A stretch of DNA of 64,000 bases from Sinanaerobacter sp. ZZT-01 (lineage in GTDB: Bacteria; Bacillota; Clostridia; Peptostreptococcales; Anaerovoracaceae), in contig NZ_CP141728.1 in NCBI RefSeq assembly GCF_035621135.1, forward strand, positions 2,852,001 to 2,916,000, written 5' to 3'. A program made the translations under genes and the position numbers. Within the stretch, counting starts at the first letter, position 1. Each line of letters opens with the position of its first letter. Under the pieces are notes generated by a model. The model was not told the DNA's origin. It worked only from the letters and a program-made list of their open reading frames with translations, and ran no database searches. Of the stretch, positions 58,902 through 64,000 are shown piece by piece.

Positions 58902-60704
58902 CTATTTTATATCTGTATCATCTGCTTGTTTTTCAGGCAAATCCACTGTTGCAATCGCCAATTCGTCCAGTTGTTCCTGTGCAATTACGGAAGGGGCATC
59001 GCAAAGCAGGCATTGTGCTGCTTGGTTTTTCGGAAACGCCATGACCTCTCGAATGCTCTGAGAACCAGTAAGAAGCATAACCAAACGATCCAATCCATAA
59101 GCTAGTCCGCCATGAGGAGGAACGCCGTATTTGAAAGCCTCTAACAAGAATCCAAATTTGTTGTTCGCTTCTTCTTCAGACAATCCTAAGATTTCAAAAA
59201 TTTTCGCTTGTAAGTTACGATCATGAATACGTATGCTTCCACCGCCGAGTTCTACGCCATTCATAATAATGTCGTACGCTTCAGCTTTTACCTTTGCAGG
59301 CTCAACATCCATGAGAGGAATGTCTTCTGTTTTTGGTGAAGTAAATGGATGGTGCATAGCTTGGTAACGTTTTAATTCTTCATTGTATTCATACATCGGA
59401 AAATCAACAACCCAGAGAAAATTATATAGTTTGTCATTTAATAAGTCGAGTCTTCCTGCAATTTCTCTTCGCAGAAAGCCCAGCGTATCAAATACAATAG
59501 ATGGCTTATCAGCTACAATCAGTATTAAATCATTTGGCTTTCCTTCAAATACTCGAATGATTTCTGCCATTTGTTCTGATGTGAAAAATTTACCGATTGA
59601 AGAAGTGTGTTCTGATTCTCCAACACGAATCCATGCGATACCTTTCGCACCATAAGTTTTCGCTGCATCTTGAAGTTTATCTAAATCTTTTCTACTGAAT
59701 CGGTCCGAATATCCATCAATATTAATTCCGCGAACATCCCCGCCGAATGCAAGCGCATTTTTAAATACTTGGAATTCACAATTTTTTACGGTTTCGTTTA
59801 AACTTTTTAATTCAAACCCAAAACGAGTATCCGGCTTATCGCTTCCAAAACGGGTCATCGCCTCATCATATGTCAGCCTTGGAAATGGTGTTTTGAGTTC
59901 CATATTCATCAATTCTTTAAATAGCTTCTTCATAAAACGCTCTTGCGTAGCCATAACATCATTGGCATCCACAAATGACATTTCCAAGTCAATTTGAGTA
60001 AACTCCGGTTGACGATCTGCTCTTAAATCTTCATCTCTGAAGCATTTTGCAATTTGAAAATAGCGATCCGTTCCCGACACCATTAAAAGCTGCTTAAATA
60101 GCTGCGGAGACTGCGGTAATGCATAAAATTTACCTGGATTCACTCTGCTAGGCACCACATAATCTCTAGCGCCTTCCGGTGTCGAATTAATTAAGATTGG
60201 TGTTTCTACTTCTGTAAAACCGTCTGCATCGAAAAAGTCACGAGCTATTTTCGTTATCTTATGACGGAATGTCAGATTTTGCTGCATTTTTAATTTTCTG
60301 AGATCTAAATATCTGTATTTTAATCGCAGGTCTTCTGATACTTTATCGTCATCTTTTACGTAAATTGGTGGTGTTTCGGATTCTGCGTAAATCAACAAAT
60401 CGTTTGCAAAGATTTCAATCTCTCCAGTCGGCAACTCTTTATTTTTTGACTGTCTCTCTTTTACAATGCCTTTGATCCCTACTACAAATTCGCTGCGCAG
60501 CTTATCTGCTCTTTCAAATAATTCTTTTGGAATGGTATCATCAAATACAATCTGTACTAGTCCGGTCTTATCTCTCAAATCACAGAAAATTAATCCGCCT
60601 AAGTTTCGTCTTTTTTGTATCCATCCGTTTAAGATGACTTCTTCTTGCACATTTGCAAGGTTCAGTGTACCGCACATATGTGTTCTCTTCAGTATATTTG
60701 CCAT
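58902..60704 (-). CDS. aspS: Aspartate--tRNA ligase
   Basis: Aspartyl-tRNA synthetase, 600 residues, of bacterial type. It has an N-terminal OB anticodon-binding domain (VILNGWIQKRRNLGGLIFCDLRDKTGLVQIVFD), class II motif 2 (FRDEDLRADRQPEFTQIDLEMSF), the bacterial GAD insertion (about 285-425) and motif 3 (GLAYGLDRLVMLLTG). The presence of GAD fits a bacterial enzyme; whether it also charges tRNA-Asn depends on other genes not in view. It is 35 bases after hisS, with which it forms an operon. Confidence 0.97.
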   Translation of the reverse strand: MANILKRTHMCGTLNLANVQEEVILNGWIQKRRNLGGLIFCDLRDKTGLVQIVFDDTIPKELFERADKLRSEFVVGIKGIVKERQSKNKELPTGEIEIFANDLLIYAESETPPIYVKDDDKVSEDLRLKYRYLDLRKLKMQQNLTFRHKITKIARDFFDADGFTEVETPILINSTPEGARDYVVPSRVNPGKFYALPQSPQLFKQLLMVSGTDRYFQIAKCFRDEDLRADRQPEFTQIDLEMSFVDANDVMATQERFMKKLFKELMNMELKTPFPRLTYDEAMTRFGSDKPDTRFGFELKSLNETVKNCEFQVFKNALAFGGDVRGINIDGYSDRFSRKDLDKLQDAAKTYGAKGIAWIRVGESEHTSSIGKFFTSEQMAEIIRVFEGKPNDLILIVADKPSIVFDTLGFLRREIAGRLDLLNDKLYNFLWVVDFPMYEYNEELKRYQAMHHPFTSPKTEDIPLMDVEPAKVKAEAYDIIMNGVELGGGSIRIHDRNLQAKIFEILGLSEEEANNKFGFLLEAFKYGVPPHGGLAYGLDRLVMLLTGSQSIREVMAFPKNQAAQCLLCDAPSVIAQEQLDELAIATVDLPEKQADDTDIK

Positions 60705-60739
60705 GTTTTGTATCTCCTCTAATTTAGTATAGACTGAAT

Positions 60740-61993
60740 TTAAAATTTTATTTCGTTCCGAATCGCATCAATGGAAATTTCTTTCTGTTCTGAAGTTTGC
60801 ATATTTTTCAGTGATACGATGCCTTTATCCAGCTCATTGTCTCCAATGACGATGGTATACTTTGCATGTAAACGATCCGCATACTTAAATTGACCTTTTA
60901 AGTTCCGCCCTACAATGTCTATTGCAGCGGCAATCCCATCTTTTCTGAAATCATGCATCAGCTTCAAGCCGAAGCTCTTTCCTCGTTCTCCCATTACTGC
61001 AATGAGCACATCGGTAGTCTCTTTCTTCGGAATGGAAATACCTGCTGCTTCCATAACGAGAAGCAGACGTTCAATTCCAAGTCCAAAGCCAACACCGGGA
61101 GTAGCAGGCCCGCCAATTTCTTCTACAAGATGATCGTAACGCCCCCCTCCACAAACAGTGCCTTGTGCACCGATTGAGTTGGATACAATTTCAAATGCTG
61201 TTTTTGTATAATAATCTAAACCACGTACAATACCAGAGTCTACTAGATAAGGAATCTCCATTGCGGTTAGGTTGTTTTTTAAATCTGTAAATGCAGTTTG
61301 ACATTCTTCACAGAGGTAGTCCAGCATCTTAGGCGCACCTTCCACTAGTTGTTGACAGACGGGAGATTTGCAATCTAAGATACGCATTGGGTTGCGATCA
61401 TAACGTCCCTTACAGGTATCGCAAAATGCATCGTAATTTGGTTTTAAAAATTCCTGCAAAGCAACTCTGTATTTTTGACGGCAGCTTGGACAGCCGATGC
61501 TGTTGATGCGTAGCTGCAAATCTTGAATGCCCAGCTTGTCCAAAAAATCCATTGCGAGTGCAATTACTTCAGCATCTGCCATCATATTTGCAGCACCAAA
61601 AGTCTCAATACCTAGTTGATGGAATTCTCTTAGACGGCCAGACTGTGGTTTTTCATAGCGAAAGCAAGGTGTAATATAATAAAATTTGGAAGGCTGTACC
61701 TCCGCAAATAGTTTATTCTCTGTAAATGCACGTACAACCGGGGAAGTTCCTTCTGGCTTTAAAGTTAAATTTCTTCCGCCATAATCATCAAAGGAATACA
61801 TCTGTTTTTCTACAATATCAGTCGTATCTCCTACGCTGCGCTTAAACAATTCTGTATGTTCAAAGATCGGCGTACGAATTTCTTTAAATAAATAGAGATC
61901 GCAAAGTTCTCTGAATATCCGCTCTACATACTGCCATTTATAGGATTGGGAAGGCAATACATCTTTCGTTCCTTTTGGAATATTTGTAATCAT
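60740..61993 (-). CDS. hisS: Histidine--tRNA ligase
   Basis: Histidyl-tRNA synthetase, 417 residues. It has the KGTKDVLPSQSYKWQYVE start, motif 2 TSPVVRAFTENKLFAEVQPSKFYYITPCFRYEKPQSGRLREFHQLG, the histidine-specific GLDYYTKTAFEI, GGGRYDHLVEEIGG, and a C-terminal anticodon-binding domain. A Cys-rich insertion (CPSCRQKY... CDTCKGRY... CKSPVCQ... CEECQ) is typical of this family. It overlaps hemZ by four bases and precedes aspS. Confidence 0.96.
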   Translation of the reverse strand: MITNIPKGTKDVLPSQSYKWQYVERIFRELCDLYLFKEIRTPIFEHTELFKRSVGDTTDIVEKQMYSFDDYGGRNLTLKPEGTSPVVRAFTENKLFAEVQPSKFYYITPCFRYEKPQSGRLREFHQLGIETFGAANMMADAEVIALAMDFLDKLGIQDLQLRINSIGCPSCRQKYRVALQEFLKPNYDAFCDTCKGRYDRNPMRILDCKSPVCQQLVEGAPKMLDYLCEECQTAFTDLKNNLTAMEIPYLVDSGIVRGLDYYTKTAFEIVSNSIGAQGTVCGGGRYDHLVEEIGGPATPGVGFGLGIERLLLVMEAAGISIPKKETTDVLIAVMGERGKSFGLKLMHDFRKDGIAAAIDIVGRNLKGQFKYADRLHAKYTIVIGDNELDKGIVSLKNMQTSEQKEISIDAIRNEIKF

Positions 61994-63423
61994 CGAATAC
62001 CTCCATTTTTTTCTGTTGCTAAAGGAATGAAAATACCCTTTTCTTTCCGACTGAGCATTTCATCCAAGCGTTCTATATAAATTTCATAGTTGGAAACATT
62101 CGGCACTCTTTCCAGACGATTTTCAGCTGGGAAATACACTTTGCTTATTCCCCCTGCTCCCAGTGCAAGAATCGTTTGATTTTCTTCCATAATGCGAATG
62201 TTATAAATACTTTCGGTTTTTGGTTTTGCATACCCGATATTTTCAAAATTTCCAGCCATATGTTTTTGACGATACATATAATAAGGAATATATCCGTTTT
62301 CTTTCATAAGCTGTTTTGATATAGCAAGCATGTTTCGAACCTGCTCCCCTTGATGATAATGATAATCAGCGTGTAGGTCAATCAATCTGGAGGCACGTTT
62401 CACCGCTAGAGTGTGAACCGTAATGTTTTGCGGCTCGAGCGCAATTATTTTACGAAGACTATTTTCAAAGTCTTTGGGGTCTTCTTCAGGAAGACCTGCA
62501 ATTAAATCTGCATTTATATGTTTAATACCAATTGACTTCGCCATACAAAAAGCGTCTGAAATCTGCTCTGGACTATGTGAACGTCCAATTAACTCCAAAG
62601 TTCTTGCCTTCATTGATTGCGGATTAATACTAATCCGATCAACATTAAAGTCAAAAATTATCTGTAATTTTTCTCTTGTAATAGTATCAGGACGCCCTGC
62701 TTCCACAGTGTATTCTTTCAGGTGAGACAAGTCAAAATGAGTTGAAACGACAGAAAGCAATTTTTCGAGCAACGCAACAGATAAGGTAGTCGGCGTTCCC
62801 CCTCCAATATAAATAGATTCTGCGTATATACCAGTCTCTTTCATACGTTTTCCGACATACATGATTTCTCGTAATAAGGAGTTCAAGTACTGCTCTATTT
62901 TCTCATCGCTTGCTTGATTTGACGTGAAGGAACAATAGATACAGCGGGTCGGACAAAATGGAATCCCAATATAAATTCCCACATCTTTCTTTTCGCAATT
63001 AGAAAGTATGTGTTTCTGATTTTCATATAATTCCATCAATAAGTCTATTTTTTCATCCGATACGTAATAAAATTTTTTAAAAAGAGTTTGAATTTCTTTC
63101 AGGTCTTTTCCTTTTTTTAGATATTCTCTAACCAGTTTTCCAGGCCTTACACCCGTTAAAATTCCCCAATCTGGGCGTGTCTGTGTATCGGCGCTTAATC
63201 TTTCGAAAAGATAACGCTTTGCCTCGTTTTTATCTGTAATACTACTGGGAATCCGTATTTCAGTGACAGAACTTACTTCGTTTCTTTCAGCTTTGCCTTC
63301 TTCCATCTCATTTGACAAAGTGTCATTATTAAATAAGATATAATCAGTTGGCTTAAGGAACATTTTAACTAACTCTTCTAAGTCATATTTATTTTTTATT
63401 TCATTGCAGTTAATTTTATACAA
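61990..63423 (-). CDS. hemZ: Coproporphyrinogen dehydrogenase HemZ-like radical SAM protein
   Basis: HemZ is a HemN-related radical SAM protein tied to oxygen-independent oxidation of coproporphyrinogen III. The 477-residue product has an N-terminal segment distinct from HemN, GVRPGKLVREYL, then the radical SAM cluster motif FCPTRCIYCSF (C-x3-C-x2-C), YIGGGTPTTLS, and VNADLIAGLPEE-type ISINPQSM, HINADLIAGLPEEDP. It ends in the C-terminal domain with YMYRQKHMAGNFENIGY. TTG 63423 is chosen as start, 10 bases after AAGGAG inside the upstream gene; the open frame reaches 63492. It overlaps the MBL gene by eight bases and hisS by four. Confidence 0.88.
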   Translation of the reverse strand: MYKINCNEIKNKYDLEELVKMFLKPTDYILFNNDTLSNEMEEGKAERNEVSSVTEIRIPSSITDKNEAKRYLFERLSADTQTRPDWGILTGVRPGKLVREYLKKGKDLKEIQTLFKKFYYVSDEKIDLLMELYENQKHILSNCEKKDVGIYIGIPFCPTRCIYCSFTSNQASDEKIEQYLNSLLREIMYVGKRMKETGIYAESIYIGGGTPTTLSVALLEKLLSVVSTHFDLSHLKEYTVEAGRPDTITREKLQIIFDFNVDRISINPQSMKARTLELIGRSHSPEQISDAFCMAKSIGIKHINADLIAGLPEEDPKDFENSLRKIIALEPQNITVHTLAVKRASRLIDLHADYHYHQGEQVRNMLAISKQLMKENGYIPYYMYRQKHMAGNFENIGYAKPKTESIYNIRIMEENQTILALGAGGISKVYFPAENRLERVPNVSNYEIYIERLDEMLSRKEKGIFIPLATEKNGGIR

Positions 63424-64000
63424 ATGGATTGTGCTCCTTTTCGTGACCGATGGTTGTATACCCCATATGACCAGGATATACTTTTGTCTCATCCGGCAGC
63501 AAAAATAACTTTTCTTTTATCGAGGATATCAAGTCAGGAAAGGAACCCATAGGAAAATCTGTTCTGCCGATGGATTGTGCAAAAAGTGTATCTCCACTAA
63601 ATAGGGAATCTTCAACCAGTATACACATTCCCCCCGGAGTGTGACCCGGTGTTTCAATGAATTGGAGAAGCAGATTGCCAACCTGTAATGTATCACTTTC
63701 TTCTACATATAAATCAGCTTCTAAAGATAAGCTTACACCGCAAGTTTCTTTGGAAAAATTCAAAGATGCGTCTTTAAGAAATTCTTTTTCTTTCTTGCAT
63801 GCAACAAGCTTAGCTTTCGGAAATGTTTGCTGGTGCACACCAACGCCACCGATATGATCTCCGTGACCATGCGTTAATATAATATATAAAATATCTAGAT
63901 TCTCTTCTTCTGCCTTCTGAAGCAATCCGGCATTTACACCACCAGGATCCACAATAAAACCTTTTTTTGTTTCTTCGTCATAAACAAGATAAGAATTTAC
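63416..64000 (-). CDS. MBL-fold metallo-hydrolase (glyoxalase II-like), 5' end outside window
   Basis: The frame is open to the window edge, beginning VNSYLVYDEETKKGFIVDPGG, so the true start lies beyond base 64000. Visible metal motifs are LTHGHGDHIGG (HxHxDH), ETPGHTPGGMCI (third His) and SLFSGDTLFAQSIGRTDFPMGSF with bridging Asp; VYPGHMGYTTIGHEKEHNPFV closes the domain. This is the typical layout of small glyoxalase II-like hydrolases; the substrate is unknown. Operon order is MBL-hemZ-hisS-aspS. Confidence 0.9.
   Translation of the reverse strand, partial: VNSYLVYDEETKKGFIVDPGGVNAGLLQKAEEENLDILYIILTHGHGDHIGGVGVHQQTFPKAKLVACKKEKEFLKDASLNFSKETCGVSLSLEADLYVEESDTLQVGNLLLQFIETPGHTPGGMCILVEDSLFSGDTLFAQSIGRTDFPMGSFPDLISSIKEKLFLLPDETKVYPGHMGYTTIGHEKEHNPFV

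Noticed and set aside
1-64000. tRNA, rRNA genes and CRISPR arrays
   Set aside because: None was seen on reading both strands; a dedicated tRNA/RNA-family scan could still find short or divergent ones.

Overview
The window looks like chromosome of a low-GC, endospore-forming member of the Firmicutes, most likely class Clostridia. The evidence is the AT-rich sequence with clostridial-style Shine-Dalgarno sites and frequent TTG/GTG starts, all eight spoIIIA genes, an IreB-family gene beside alaS, RNase J, HemZ, EF-P, Asp23, YlbF and a fused YqeK-RsfS. Genus is not resolved. No tRNA, rRNA, transposase, prophage or CRISPR array was seen.

Region 1 (1-8.2 kb, plus strand): the end of alaS, ireB, ruvX, a secreted GH18 protein, then a thiamine operon under a TPP riboswitch: thiM, thiE, a HAD phosphatase, thiD, thiC. 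It makes the pyrimidine half de novo (ThiC, ThiD), salvages the thiazole half (ThiM) and joins them (ThiE).

Region 2 (8.2-18.3 kb, mixed strands): accessory genes. These are an orphan beta-propeller-like protein, a GIY-YIG/DUF2087 pair, an HTH regulator fused to a desulfoferrodoxin-like module, a diguanylate cyclase, a zinc-ribbon membrane protein, an apparently frameshifted GNAT acetyltransferase, a coiled-coil protein, a LysM protein without signal peptide, an AT-rich gap of about 0.8 kb with a possible small RNA, and a divergent YneA-like/AAA-ATPase pair with three LexA-box-like sites between them.

Region 3 (18.3-64 kb, all minus strand): housekeeping genes. Read in the direction of transcription (high to low coordinate) they are: MBL hydrolase, hemZ, hisS, aspS; nadD, yqeK-rsfS fusion, leuS, rnj, ylbF, M24 peptidase, efp; mltG, trmR, trhP, CBS/CorC protein; spoIIIAA-AB; aroF, aroB, aroA, aroC, pheA, tyrA; spoIIIAC-AD-AE-AF-AG-AH; asp23, nusB, Kae1-like paralog, xseA, xseB, ispA, dxs, tlyA, mutS, mutL, miaA, tyrosine recombinase, aluminium-resistance-type PLP enzyme; VTT membrane protein; polysaccharide deacetylase.

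Two observations stand out. First, the aromatic operon is preceded by a complete-looking ribosome-mediated attenuator: a good promoter, a Shine-Dalgarno site, a 43-codon leader peptide with eight Phe/Tyr/Trp residues in one run of eleven, and a perfect 9-bp terminator hairpin with a seven-T tract. This mechanism is familiar in Proteobacteria but unexpected in Firmicutes, where T-boxes or TRAP normally do this job. Second, that aro operon sits inside the spoIIIA locus, separating spoIIIAA-AB from spoIIIAC-AH, genes that are normally contiguous.
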